Origin: Odontesthes bonariensis
Lineage: Eukaryota; Chordata; Actinopteri; Atheriniformes; Atherinopsidae
Direction: 5' to 3'
DNA length: 64,000 nt
Assembly (NCBI RefSeq): GCF_027942865.1
Contig: NC_134508.1
Coordinates: 31,121,466 to 31,185,465 of the forward strand
A program made the translations under genes and the position numbers. Positions 1 to 12,000 of this stretch are shown here, piece after piece (position 1 is the first letter of the stretch; every line of letters starts with the position of its first letter). The notes beneath the pieces were generated by a model that worked only from the letters and a program-made list of their open reading frames with translations, did not search any database and was not told the DNA's origin.

Positions 1-265
1 TGGACTGGTCATATTGGGCTCTGAGACCACTTATTTTCTGTGATCTCACTTCAGATTTGAGTGGGTATGTTTGTTCAAAACCTTTATGTTTTGTCTCATA
101 ATGGCGTTTCACATTGGCACTTCTTATAAGTGCCACAGTCTCTGAACATATGAGACACACTGTTTTAATGCTCCCAGTGGGAAGTATGAACAGAAACGAG
201 TCTGTCCATTCCGGATTAAATGCTCTATTTTCGCTGTCCACTTTTCTTTTTTTGGAGAGCGCCAT
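1..265 (-). CDS. hAT transposase N-terminus with BED-like zinc finger (partial)
   Basis: The frame opens with ATG at 265 and stays open for 88 codons to the window edge. Residues 2-8 read ALSKKRK, a basic cluster followed by V that resembles a nuclear localisation signal. A CLIC pair (about residues 40-43) and HYETKH (about 64-69) give the C2-H2 spacing of a BED-type DNA-binding finger. After it comes FEQTYPLKSEVRSQKI, a stretch shared by GTF2IRD2-type and related domesticated or transposon-borne hAT transposases. The role would be binding of the transposon ends. The visible part has no frameshift or stop, so this copy may be young or its 5' half well preserved. Whether the catalytic domain is intact cannot be seen here. 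Confidence 0.75.
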   Translation of the reverse strand, partial: MALSKKRKVDSENRAFNPEWTDSFLFILPTGSIKTVCLICSETVALIRSANVKRHYETKHKGFEQTYPLKSEVRSQKISGLRAQYDQS

Positions 266-703
266 TTGTTACTTAATTTTCTCTACCTTTCTCCGGCTCC
301 GTTGTCCGTTCCTCTCCCTTTCTCCGTCTCACTCCTGTTTCTCAACTTTCTTCAAGTTAGTCGTCTGTATATCTCCCTTTGTTTTCTCTAACTGTATGCT
401 ATCTATCGTCTTTTCATGTGTAACTTCACTCAAACTCTTTTCTGTCTGCACTGTAGGTTCGCAATGTTTACCGCCTGTAATGCACAGACTTGATTGGCTG
501 AGTAGTATCACGTGGGATTGGTCTGTGCGTTTCCACACCAGCTAAACTGCTACCGTAAAGACTACAAAAGCTGCGTCGGTTAAAATGGAAGCGCTCCGTC
601 AGGTTTTATCATAACCTTCTGTTTTTGGCCGGTTAGGTCCGGGTCCGTATGGGACGGCTTTGCGGTCCGGACCTGGACCGCGGTCCGCCAGTTGGTGACC
701 TCT
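1..703 (-). mobile_element. hAT-superfamily DNA transposon, 5' part, cut by window edge
   Basis: Read on the minus strand, the element begins near 703 with CAGAGGTCACCAAC, a typical hAT terminus followed by a GC-rich stretch. It runs left through an untranslated leader into a transposase N-terminus (see next entry) and leaves the window at base 1. The eight bases just outside the terminus (704-711, atatagag) would be one copy of the target duplication, but the other copy lies outside the window. The family (GTF2IRD2/ZBED-like hAT) is inferred from the transposase text. Confidence 0.75.
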
Positions 704-3435
704 GATATAGAGAAACAGACATGCAACAAGCTTCTGGTAGGGCAGATTTACAGATGTATTATTCAGGATTGCAAATATTCCTGTTATTGTTCTGAGATGG
801 ATACTTAAGGTATAGACAGGACACATACAGGGCCTTGGCCGTAGGGAGTGTAGGAGCAATTAGATATTGGAGGCGTTGAAGGGGAGTTGCTGAGGTGTTC
901 AGTAAGATGCTCTTGGCTCTGAGCCACCAGTCTCAGGTGCCAAAGCTTCCAGTCGGGGATTCAATTGTGAAGCTGTCCTCAAGGAGTGTGTGGCCTGATG
1001 TAGGTGGCTGTTATCAGAGAGCAGTTTATTCCTTGTTACTACCCAACATTCCAGACGGCAAAACTGGCTCATTGATTTATTTATCAGAGGAAGACATCAC
1101 ACTACAGCTTCAGTTCCTACTCGTCTCTCTGTAGAACTTAAAACACAACACAACACATTGGAAGTAAAAGGGTCCCTCAGTGGTGATAATGAGGTCAGAT
1201 TTCTCTTACACTTTCCCTCCTACAAACTGGTTTTGGGTTACACGCTAATTTCAGATTTTATTCTATTTCTCATTTTCACAGAGTTCTACAAAGATGTAGA
1301 ACCGGTTCCAAAAAATATTTTTTCCAAATGTTCCAACATTTCAAGGCTCAGACACCCATTCACCCCTTTCAGTCCAACTTCTCTGGATAATATAACAATC
1401 CAGTACGTCTACGTCATATGTGCCATATACCAGCTTCATTTTGAAAACCCTTTTCACTTTGGGTGCTGTCGCCACGGAAACAAGACCATGTCATAGGTTC
1501 AAATCATGTGCCACATGTGAACGTTGTATAATTGCATCAACATGGTGCCGTTTCATGCTGCATCGACACTGAAGCGATGGTGAACGGTTTAAGCTGCAGG
1601 ATGTGTTTTGAGTTCAGCCCTTTAATGTTGAGCTTGACCTTCCCTTTGCCTTGAAGCGACCCAAATGACCTTAACCTGTGAAGACACTTTCACATTTTGC
1701 CTCGGGGGCCGACTTTTCCTCGACAGCAATGCAACCCTTTGTCTTAAGCCGACTGCGTCTGCACTCAATACCAATTAGCATTTGTAGTGTTATTCCAATC
1801 CCTCCGGTCTTTACCTTTGGGCACTGACAACCCCTGTTAATGCGGCTGTTTATTATCAGTGCTTCTTTTCAAACTGACGAGTGAGCAGAAATCTAAATTC
1901 TGTCAATAGTTCATTTATAACGTCTGCTGTGACAAGCTTGGCTGCTGCAGTCATTTTGAAAGTTTGAGCAGTGGCATCACGGCTGCGATCGTAGAACCAG
2001 TTCTGCATTTTAGGTTTCTTTTTGTCTTTTTCATTCCACAGCTTTAAAATGTGATAACATGGCTGAAAGATGAGGCAAGTCACTGGTGTCAGAAAGATTT
2101 GAATCTTGAGAGTAACATAAGCCTCTTTCACACCACCTGCTCTGTTGTACCTCGTCCTTCTTTTCTTAGGGTGAAGAGAGGGCGGCGGCGGCGGTTAGAG
2201 TTGTTGTACCTCTGAGCCAGCAGCGGTGGTAATCACATATCTGTGTAAGGAAGGGTCAGCTTGGCAGAACATGCCACATTAGGCATCGGCACTGTTGTCA
2301 CACCTCTGATTTCTGCAGTGCCAGCACACTTTGTAGTGGTGCTGTGCCGTGTCTGTGTGAGCCAATGCCAACAAAGTCTTCTATGCAGTTATTGTATCTT
2401 TGTGTATCTTGCAAAGGTCTTAGATTGCACTGTTTTGTTAGTCCATTAGGTGTATCTGCAGGATTCCCAACCACCTGCAGGTAGTTTTTCTTTTCAGATG
2501 GGAGGGTTGTTCTCAGCCCGCTCAGGTGCCCCCTCTGCTCAACCAGTTCATTCTTGTTTTGATCATAATCATTGCTTAGCTACTCACTGGCACTCGCTGT
2601 AGATGTGAGCAGCCAGGCAGCTTTGTGTGTGCACGCTCTTAGAAGTCATGAGTTGCACAGACTACAGGCTGAGATGTGCATGAGATTAGAAGTAACCAGT
2701 CTTGACCTGATAATCTCTTTTGGCCCTTTTTAGTGTGTTGTTTCCTCATAAGCTAGCAGGTATGTTATCTTATCAAGGAAGTGAGTGTAGATACTGAACA
2801 CAAAAAACCTGTTGTCTGGCAGTTAGCACTGTCTTTGTTTATTTCTCAGTGTCAGTCTGAGAATTCTGACATTATCACCCCTCAAAATCTCATTTCTGTC
2901 TCGAAACGCATGCCGTAAAGTCAAATGAAGGCCACGGTTCCATCCATTTCAGTGCTGTGGATAGAGCCAGGCCTCAGCCTCAGACCCAGCACTGGAAAGT
3001 TTTCCAGTGTCGCGGTTCAAGGTAGCTTGGCTCTCTTCACTTCTCAGCCATCAAGGCTACTAGTGTCCGTGTAAACAGACCACACCGAGCCCGTCTCTTG
3101 GTAACGGGCTTTGTGAATGTTGGAGGGGGGAGCTTCTGAAAAGGAACAGGGACGTTTTGACATTTGACATAAATAGATGATCTTTTGTTTCTCGCCTCTC
3201 CTGTTGCTGCTGTCCACCGATTAGCTCAGTAGGCAGAGGCGTTTGTGTGCTAAATATCGATTCCTCCTGATTATGACAAAGAACTTGTGCCCTCAAGAGA
3301 AGCTCAAGCATGCAATTAGGTAAGAGTTTAATAGTGAGATGGAAAGAGTTCAGGATGAATAACTAACACAATCCATCACATTCAGCACTGTGCCACCCTT
3401 GAGATTTTAAGTGTCAGAAACTGATGGCTGCATGT
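704..3435. other. Gene-free stretch, no recognised feature
   Basis: This lies upstream of the first visible cers5 exon and is probably cers5 intron 1 or flanking DNA. I searched for cers5 exon 1, which would read like an N-terminal segment ending just before FIA, and did not find it. Short open frames show no recognisable domain. A (GGC)n-type run sits near 2180-2195. Confidence 0.5.
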
Positions 3436-3817
3436 TAGTGTTGTGCGATATGGACAAAATTTTATATCCCGATAATGATATATATCCCGAAATAGTATTT
3501 TTTCTTAAAATTATATAAATATATATATATGAAATTAATGGCAATTTTTGAATGGCAATGGCGTCTGTGATTTTGCGGTGTCTGCGCGACTGCTTGTCAT
3601 AGCAGATGCCTTTGGTCAACGATTCGTTCAGGCTCGTAAAAATGCCACCGCAAAGTGGTAGCGTTGCTGCATTTACACTTAGCCTTCATTCATTGTTCAT
3701 ACAACGTGTAATTTTAATTTAAAAAAAAAAAAGCAATATAAACAATAGAGCACTATATCGTACGGTAGACATTTTTATATCGCACCACGACATATATCGT
3801 AGTATCGCACAGCACTA
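3436..3817. mobile_element. Short non-autonomous hAT-like element (MITE)
   Basis: The left end reads TAGTGTTGTGCGATA, and the right end read inward is close to TAGTGCTGTGCGATA, giving imperfect terminal inverted repeats. The interior is AT-rich, with further copies of a CGATATA-type word in both orientations and no coding frame. The flanking octamers (ctgcatgt and ctgccact) agree at five of eight positions, so the target duplication is only weakly supported. Confidence 0.55.
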
Positions 3818-4770
3818 CTGCCACTAAAGCCAATTTAGGAATCATCTTAGAGAATAAGTCTGTTTTTAAGCATGAATTCACTTTTTTTTTGTAATCTTTT
3901 CTACAACTTTATGCTTATTGGTCGAATCCGTTTCGTAGTTCTATAAACCAGCTTCTCTGATCTACATACTTGTCAAAGTTCCAAACCAAACAATACTTCA
4001 GCATTCAGATACTGCAACATACTGGGAAGTAACTCAGGTTCACGCAGAGAGGGAGGAAATAAAAAAAAAAAAACCTTCGATAAAAGGTTCAGCCATGCTT
4101 CAGTAATGAGGAAGAACCTACTTACCCCAGCTTGTCAAACTTAAAGGCTGTGAGAGTCATGTGTTGGAAATGCAGCTAATTTATCTGCTTAGATAGAACA
4201 AACGAGTGGAGAGCAACCGCACACAGTGCTGGATTTTAGTGGGCAAACAGGCGATGATTTGATGCTGCAGGGTCTGCATTTGTCAAATAAATAGCAAGAC
4301 GACAGGATAAGTGTTGTGTCTGCATAAAAGTGATTACCCCTTGCTGACCTAAGATCACACAAGGAACACTTCAGAAATACTTTCAATAACCTACAAAATG
4401 TATTTGTTGTAAAAATGAAATTAGATTAATACACTGCGACAAACATGTGGCATTAGTCTTCAAATTTGAATTTGTCTTTTTCTGTTGATTCATTTTGCCC
4501 CAGACAAACATCCGGTAGCTTCTTATTAGCCCAATTTCACAGGAAGATATTAATCAATATACCCGTCATCAGTAAGCTGTAGTCTACAAACCACTGTGTT
4601 CATTTGTATTTGGCAGTCTTTCAAAAGCACATTTTATCAAATGAAATTGTCTTTATTTAACTGATAATATTAATATTAATATATTTAGTAATTAAAAAAA
4701 ACAAGTATTATTTGACTATGAACAACAAAAAAAAAGCTTTTTAAGGATATCATCCTGATTTTGTCATCGA
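3818..4770. other. Gene-free stretch, AT-rich
   Basis: I see no gene. It contains short A and T runs (for example about 4060-4073 and near 4725) and an AATATTAATATTAATAT-like stretch near 4665-4683. Confidence 0.5.
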
Positions 4771-4980
4771 GGGGTGCACGGTGGTGTTTAGCACTGTCGC
4801 CTCACAGCAAGAGGGTTCCAGGTGCGATTGCGATTCCCAGCTGGGGCCTTTCTGTGTGGAGTTCGCATGTTCTCCCTGTGTATGCGTGGGTTCCAATTGT
4901 CCCTAAGAGTGAGTGTGAGTGCACGAGCCAGTGTATTTCTAGGGCTGTTCACAAGCCTGTATAAATGGTTATGGTTGAGA

Positions 4981-5826
4981 AGGGATGTAACAATGCATCG
5001 TAGCATGATTGAAAACCGATACATATGCGTGACAATTCGCATCGGTTGGCAGAAAAAATTAATCGTGAATGCGAGAGGAGTCCTTTTTTTGATTATTTTA
5101 TTGGAAAAGATTTGAGGCCCTTTGCCGTCGTTGAAAACGAGGCCTTTCGGCTGTTGATGAACACGCTGGAGCCAAGATCCCGCATCCCGTCACGACAGCA
5201 CTTCAGCCAGGTGGTGGTCCCAAAACTCTACCAGGAGGTAAGAGCTCATGTGGTTGAGGTTCTCCAGAGGGCTGATACTGTGTCTATCACAACCGACGGG
5301 TGGACATCTAGATTTTGTTTTAATGTCATTATTTTGATGTGGGATTTGTTTTTAAAAATCCAGTTATTCTTTGTTTTTTAAGTGAATAACTACTGCAGTT
5401 GCACTTTTTCCACAAGACACAAAAACAGTGTTTTAACAGTGTTTCTGTAAAGAAAGGACCTCTTTTTTTTTGGTCAAGATTTGATATTCTTTTGTTATTT
5501 AAGATTAAATTACACCAGTTAACACCAGTTTACTTGAGAGATTGTTTCTAAAGAAAGGAGATATTTTTCATGTATTTTGTTGTTAGTTTAAGATGGCCAT
5601 GTAAGTTGCAATTTTTATAAGAGGACACAAACTGTTTTACAGAGTTTCTGTAAAGAAAGCAACTCTAAGATTTTTTTCCTACAAATAAAAGATCATTTTA
5701 TTTGGTCATAATTTTTCTGTAGCTCATTTTGATTAAGAAAAAAAAAATCGTGAGAAAAATCGTATCTTGAACAAAAAAAATCGTGAACCGTATCGAATCG
5801 TGAGTTGAGTGTACGGTTACATCCCT
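4981..5826 (+). mobile_element. hAT (ZBED-like) transposon remnant nested in the repeat
   Basis: The ends AGGGATGTAAC (4981-4991) and GTTACATCCCT (5816-5826) are exact 11-bp inverted repeats of a common fish hAT family. The element is about 846 bp, so most of the transposase is deleted. Matching 8-bp duplications are not obvious at the edges. It separates the two halves of the older host repeat. Confidence 0.7.
5025..5381 (+). pseudogene. hAT transposase fragment (ZBED-like), internally deleted
   Basis: The frame carries DLRPFAVVENEAFRLLMNTL, then IPSRQHFS, VVVPKLYQEV and SITTDGWTSR. These are in the order found in the N-terminal half of the catalytic region of ZBED/hAT transposases. Homology stops at about 5312, right after TTDGWTSR, and the rest of the frame is unrelated AT-rich sequence. 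The C-terminal catalytic and dimerisation region is missing. It cannot encode an active transposase. Confidence 0.75.
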
Positions 5827-5913
5827 ACCATCCGGTGTAAAACGTGCCAAATCGATGACGCGAGATCAACATGCTGTGGCGACCCCTGATAAAGGGAGAG
5901 CCGAAAGAAGAAG

Positions 5914-6951
5914 ATCCTGGTTTAGTACTCAATGTTTAGTTTTGGAAGTTTGTTATAATGAAATCCAGACCTTTAGAAAATTGTATTAAACGCTGCCGTG
6001 TCATGTGATCGTCCCACCAGCAACACTCCATAAAATTTGATCCAGACTGGAAAAGCTTGTGACGTGTGGGTTACAAACTCGAGCTCTCACCCACGATTTG
6101 TGTTTTGACTGTGAGCTTTCAAAAGCAAATGAAACCCAAGTGACACAACAATGTGTTGATGCAATCGTTTAAACATTGTTACAAACAAGAAAGACAACAG
6201 ACAACGTCTGGATTTGATTTGTGTACCTAACTAAATCCCCTGGTTTACTTAAGAGAATTAAAGTTCCTCAAACAAACCCAAGGCTGAGCTTGAGGATTTG
6301 GACTATTGTGTTGTTGTTTTTTCCTGTCAAAAGGTTTTTATTGCGACCAAGAAGGATTCTGTAAAGTTACAGTGTCAATAGACCTTCTACTACATCGTCT
6401 GTGAAATGAGTTTCACCGGAGCTTTACCGCTTCGTCTCTCTTTTCATCACTGTTGGTGAAAGCGATCCATCACAGATCTCAGGAATGTTTTTCTTCAGTC
6501 ATTTTTATCAGCCGTCCTGCACATCCTTGTAATGTTTGACCGAGGCTATTTTAGTTTTTTTTTTTTTAATCCTGTTTGGCAATAGATAATTCAGCTTAGT
6601 TTTCACAATGCCCATTGATTTTCTTCTGTTTTTTGAATAACCCAACTTATATTTCTGAGGATCACTATGTGCTGACAGTCTTAGCTGTAGCTGCAAGGTT
6701 ATTACAATGAGACCAGAGTCTGATCCATACTCTACAAGACTCTGCTCAGTCAGTGCAGAAGTTTCACCTGAGTTCCTAAGTTCACCTGATGGGAGAAAAA
6801 AAAAAAAAAAAAAAAAAGGATATGCACCTTCTGCAAATTGACAACAAATCCAGAATCAATAAATCCAATATGTCTCAGTATATCCAGAATAAATCTATCT
6901 GGATGGAATAGATATTGAAAAAGTAACACCAATCCTCCAGTAACAGTCAAT
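5914..6951. other. Gene-free stretch
   Basis: No exon or mobile element is recognised. It holds T and A homopolymers near 6557-6567 and 6797-6817. Confidence 0.5.
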
Positions 6952-7218
6952 GGACCTCATGCAAGAACATTTTCGTATTTTTATTCTAAATTTCTCTTAC
7001 TTTTTTCGTATGAAGGTCTCGTACGAACACGCCACGTCAGATTCAACAAGCGCTCTTAACTTCGGAAAAAGTGTGTAAACGACCTGTGTAAATGATGAAT
7101 CACACCTGTGCGTATCTAAGTTCACGTGCACGAGGATAGTAGATTTGCATACTCCACGCCCAAAATAATACCATATAAGGCTGTGCTTCCTCTCTCCTGT
7201 GCCAGGAAGTGTTGAGTC

Positions 7219-7436
7219 ATGAGAATGGCATCAAGGCGCAAAAAGAACAACTTTACGGGCTCTGAGTCCAAAAAGGAAAATCTGTCTTTTTTAGCAGTGT
7301 CAGCAGTGGAATTTATGGGACCTGCTAAAGCGAAGAAATGGGAAGCAATTAGGAGTGCTGTTAATACCATGTCACCGAAATAAAAAAATAAATGGTTTGA
7401 TATGAAAATGGCTTAAAAAAAACGTCTCGCCATGGG
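7219..7436 (+). pseudogene. Harbinger Myb/SANT-like protein, degenerate
   Basis: An ATG at 7219 opens a 54-codon frame (stop TAA at 7381-7383) containing SRRKKNNFTGSE and, at its end, AKKWEAIRSAVNTMSP. Just past the stop the same frame continues KWFDMKMA. The pattern of a KW..I..AVN helix followed by KWFDMK matches the trihelix-like Myb/SANT partner protein of PIF/Harbinger transposons, which brings the transposase to the ends. An internal loss and the stop make it a pseudogene. Confidence 0.65.
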
Positions 7437-7479
7437 CAGGCGCTCGATGACTGCAACTAAAGCCGTGCAATCAGTTGTT

Positions 7480-7822
7480 GCCTCATCATGATGGCTCTTT
7501 GATGGGGTGGTCCATGAGGGGGGTCTTCTGGCACCACGCCTTCTGGTCTGCCTGGGCTGGTTCAGGTGGAGAACCTCGTTCATGGCAATATTGCGCCATG
7601 AACGAGGTATCGAGACACACCCACCTGGCCTTCAGCTCAGTGCGCTCCACGACAGCACGGGTGCTTTGATGCGTATGTGTCTATTGCTCCGATTATGTTT
7701 GGCAGTCCAGCCAAGGCATGAAAGTCCCTCTTAATTTGTACTTGTTGGACAGCGGTGTTTGGGAATTTGATGTACCATGGGTGATAAACTGATGAGAGTT
7801 TTGATGACCAAGGGGAGCGCAC
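7480..7822 (-). pseudogene. Harbinger DDE transposase remnants
   Basis: On the minus strand, KRDFHALAGLPNIIGAID (about 7734-7681) matches the conserved transposase segment before the first catalytic aspartate. Closely downstream, in other frames, STRAVVERTELKARWVCLDTS resembles the RGVVERTFGLLKGRW block near the end of these transposases. The sequence between the two blocks is missing, so the copy has a large internal deletion as well as stops. Confidence 0.7.
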
Positions 7823-8428
7823 GACTCACAGAGGACTGGGACACACCCGATCTGTCCCCAATCTCCCTCTGAAAGGTTCCAGTGGCCAAAAATCCAAGGG
7901 TGGTGAGGACCTGGACGTGTGGTGGAATTGGGTTTGATCAGCGTTTTTCTCTCTGGAGTTGTGGCTCTAGCAAGCTGCATATTTGTAGCAGCACAGTCTT
8001 TGGGAATCTTAATCTTAGTCTGTCTCCACACGGTCTTTTCCAAGAGCCTGACGCGCTAAGGCATCCAAAAGTAGCAAGACAGCCGCTGCGCTTCCCGTTA
8101 CAGATTCAAATGAACCCTCAATTAATGCACAATTTAAGTCAAACAGAATAATGTCAGCATAATTATGGGGTATAATGTATATTTATTTATGTTTTCTTCA
8201 AAGTAATTAAATATACAATCCATTAGTCAAGCAAACTTGATTGGAATAACAGCTGACTTTTTTTTACGAAACTCCTACGACAGGTCTGGATCACTCGTAA
8301 ATTCTGTTCGTACCTGAAAGAAAACGTAAAATACGAAAATATTGGTGAATGCGCAAATTCTCTTAAATCACTCATACGGACGATTTAAGAACAAATCTGT
8401 GCGTACGAACGGTTCTTGCATGAGACCC

Positions 8429-9051
8429 ATTGTTTGTACATGCTGACTGATAGTAAACATATAGGAGCCATCTGTAAGCTGATAACACTGCAAAGCACCT
8501 GCATTACCTGTTAAAGTCACAGCTTGGTTTTATTCAGGTAAACTCAGCCTTCCATATCCTGCAAAACAGATCTGCCGACGGGGATCTTCAGGGACGTAAT
8601 GTTCCACTAATGAAGACATCCTCTAATCACAGGAGATTTGTGCATCTTTGGCAAGTTTCAGCTGTATTTCATCTCTGGCTAGCCATTAGCCAGTCAGTCT
8701 ATTAAAACAGATGGAGGATGCTCCCCGTCTCTGTTTCTACGCCGGAGACATGTGACACAAAATTGATATAGACTGTTGGCTCTGCAGGAGAAAGGAGAAG
8801 AAGATTCCTGAAGCGATACTTATCCACTGATATGTTTGTACGACTGGGTCCATAAGAGCTAATGTCAAAAAGAGCCGTCCCTTTGAGTGTACTCACTTTG
8901 CACACATTTGACACACCGTGTCTCTATTATCAATGCACAGAGGAACCCTGATTGAGGTTGATTTCACATCACGGCCTGAAAAGTGTTTAAAACAACAGTG
9001 TTCATGTTTGAAGATCAGCGAGTGACCATCCACCTTTCACCTCCGTCGCAG
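8429..9051. other. Intronic stretch before cers5 exon 2
   Basis: No recognisable element. It ends with the cers5 acceptor ctccgtcgcag at 9051. Confidence 0.5.
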
Positions 9052-12000
9052 ATTTATCGCCAGCGCCTGTGCCCGACGTCTTCACATCCAGGTCGGTGTT
9101 GGGAGAAGAGCTCAGCCCAATGCAGTGCTGGAGAAAGTGTTTACATCCATCACAAAGGTCTGGACACCGGTCTCCTGTTGTAAAGAAGCATTTATGTTCA
9201 GGTGTATCGTAGTGATTCATTCCTTGCTAAAGTTTAAGATGCGTTGCTTCATTTAGATTTGGGGTTCATTTCATGGACTTGCAGATGTTTAGGTGGACTT
9301 AAGTTGTCTTCTTAATGGCAATTCTGCGTTATTACACCTAAGCATGTTTGTCAAAGCTTTAAAACTTTTCAAATCTTTGACGTGCCTTGAGATGACATTT
9401 GTTGGGATTTGGATAAATCTGAAGTGAATTGAATTAAAACAAATTGTTTCCCAGTTTTAAATACGACTTTGAACACCGCACTGAATGCTGTTTACAACTT
9501 CCATCACATCAGCTTTTATTTGGGTCGTTGTTTTTTGTCTTTTTGTCCATCCAATTTCAAGTCTGATATGGTAACGTACAGAGAAGTAGCAAATACAAGG
9601 CTGAGGCTATAAAGTAAAGAAAAATGCGTTTTGGATGTAAAAGAAATGCATTCTGGTACTTTCTGGTGCGTTTGTTGCCTTGTTTGCTTTGTAAGTAACA
9701 CACCTGGCTTACATTTTGAAGTAAGCTGTCTTCCATATCTGTGTTTAATCTTTTTATTTTTAGATTATGTCAAAATATCTTGGCCTATTTAATGTCATTA
9801 AATAGAAATGAGATATATCTGCACATTTAAAAGAATTTGATAAAGCTCCCGCTTTTTTCTCTCACAAAGATTACAAATTAATATTTAACATTTAGCACAT
9901 AGATGGAGTCATACAGACCTTTTCAGGCCTCCTGTTATGCTTTTAGATTAGTCATATTTGTTGAGCAAATGAAATTGACTGTGAGGAAGCAGTCGCACCT
10001 TTAAAAACTCACATCATCAGAGAATATCTGGCTTCTGGATGATAAGTTTTCACAGAATCATTTCGTGTTTTTTTTTCCTTCAATTTACCACCATCTTCTC
10101 TCTATGATGGTGTTATCCTCAGAGTCTCAATGATAAGGTCTGCGATCCTTTGTCGTTTGTCTTCTCTCGTGACAGAACCCGGACTCACGCCATCTGGATG
10201 GCCTGTCTAAGCAGCTTGACTGGCAGGTGCGGAAGGTTCAGCGCTGGTTCAGACACCGCAGGAACCAAGATAAACCCAGCACGCACACAAAGTTCTGCGA
10301 GAGCATGTAGGTTCATTCCTGTTGGGGTCACTTCTAACCTCTCTGCAGGCTTGAGCACACTTTTGCCGTGTTTAAACCAGAAGTAGCGTGGTTCACCTAC
10401 ACTGAAATAAGCCAGAGAAATCATTTCCCATTGCCAGCAGGAGTGTTTTACCCTGATGTTCTGAAGTCCAGTTCACCACTACCTCCCACATCATAGAGTT
10501 ATTGCATTACACGGTATCCTGCTGGCGGCATTGGACCACAATTTCTGATAATTACGACTATCTGAGATAATTAGTGTAGTTTATTTCAGTGTGTAGTATA
10601 TTTTTATTTCTGTACCGCAGACACAGAGTGGTGTAGAAAAAGAGCTGCTAACAGGCTTGGACACGGATAAAGTTGTCGATCAGTCTCGTCTCTTTTCATC
10701 CACGAGCTGTTGTCGTCAGTTTTGGATCTTCTATGTTAGACGTTATGATGGGTAAACGCCCTGCTTGCAGCATCATCTGTCAACATCAACTGTATATTTG
10801 AGTCTGGTGTTCCCATCTATGCCATGCCAAGGCAGAGCTGAGAAATGCCAACCATTTCTGCAGTGGCGACTAAACGCACTGCAAACGTTGCTCTGAAAAG
10901 CCAAGAGTTAGCACTTGTTTTTGTGTCTTTTGGCCAGTATAAATGTTTAAATGATGAGGTTCTTGGCAACCATTTGGTTGATTATTTGATTAAAGCATTC
11001 TCCTGTGAAATCATGGGCTATTTCTTCTGTTTTACTTCCAGGTGGAGATTTACATTTTATTTGGGTATATTTACTTATGGGTTCCAGTTTCTGTGGCAGG
11101 TGAGGTCAGCAGCTGATGGTATAGACTTATCATGATATAAACTCAGACGTTACCATGATTTGCCTGGCTAATGCTCCCTTTTTTCTTAAATTTGCTTTTG
11201 CCTTTTCCTTTAGTCTCCTTGGATGTGGGACACACGGCATTGTTGGTACGGTTACCCCTATCAGGTATGATTCAGCTTTTTTTTTCTCTATTTATCTCCT
11301 CTATGGTTCATAATAACTGCATAGATTAATTACATACTTAGAAAGTAATTCCCAACTTCAACCAACCGTATTTGTTGCACTCTGCTTGGGATGGCTGTGG
11401 CACAGAAGATGGAGTGGATGTTCACCAATCAGAGGGTCACTGGTTAAATTCCCAGCTTCCACTGTACACACCTCAAAGAGCAAGATAATATTACCTCTGA
11501 TGCCCACGAGGGTTTGTGAGTGTGTGTACGCCACAGATTATGAAGATTTATATAATAAGAAGCACAGTGTGGATGGCCCAATGTGACTTGTACTGTAAAG
11601 CGCTTAGACTGGTGAACAAGACTAGAAAAGTGTAATATGAGTGTAGTTTATTTACACTTTAAACTTGGACTGGATTGGTTTACATTGTACAGGCAGGTAA
11701 ACTGCACTGTTAGTTATGTGCAGAATCATAGCCAGTGTTGACTTTTCTGAGTGCGTGATAGCAGAAACTTTGCCACCGTTTACATTTACCCAATAATCTG
11801 GTCTCGGATACGTGATAAAAGGCCATAAAAAGCAGTCTGGCCATGACGTTCAAACACATTGCTGTTGACTTTCCATATGCACGTGTAGTGATTAGACCTA
11901 CTTGTGTAGGTTGTGGGTGTCATAGGGGAGAAAATCTTGAATCTTCGGTTCTGATGAGCTGGCTGGAGAAGAAAGGCGGAAAGTTACATTTTTCATCTTT

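Larger units (their letters stand above)
4771..5913 (+). repeat. Dispersed teleost repeat, split by an internal insertion
   Basis: The left part (4771 to about 4972) starts GGGGTGCACGGTGGTG and runs through a segment on the pattern CACTGTCGCCTCACAGCAAG and GTTCGCATGTTCTCCCTGTG. This is a repeat found widely in percomorph genomes. The right part (about 5827-5913) contains CATGCTGTGGCGACCCCTG and ends GCCGAAAGAAGAAGA, the usual 3' end of the same repeat. A hAT fragment lies between the two halves. Confidence 0.7.
6952..8428. mobile_element. PIF/Harbinger DNA transposon, decayed
   Basis: The left end GGACCTCATGCAAGAAC and the right end GTTCTTGCATGAGACCC are inverted repeats with two mismatches in 17. 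The inverted similarity continues into the flanks (CAATGG and CCATTG). Harbinger elements encode a Myb/SANT-like DNA-binding protein and a DDE transposase, and remnants of both are present here on opposite strands. Several stops and frameshifts show that the copy is dead. Confidence 0.8.

Noticed and set aside
114-545. 143-codon plus-strand frame
   Set aside because: It is antisense to the hAT transposase N-terminus and leader, which explain the sequence.
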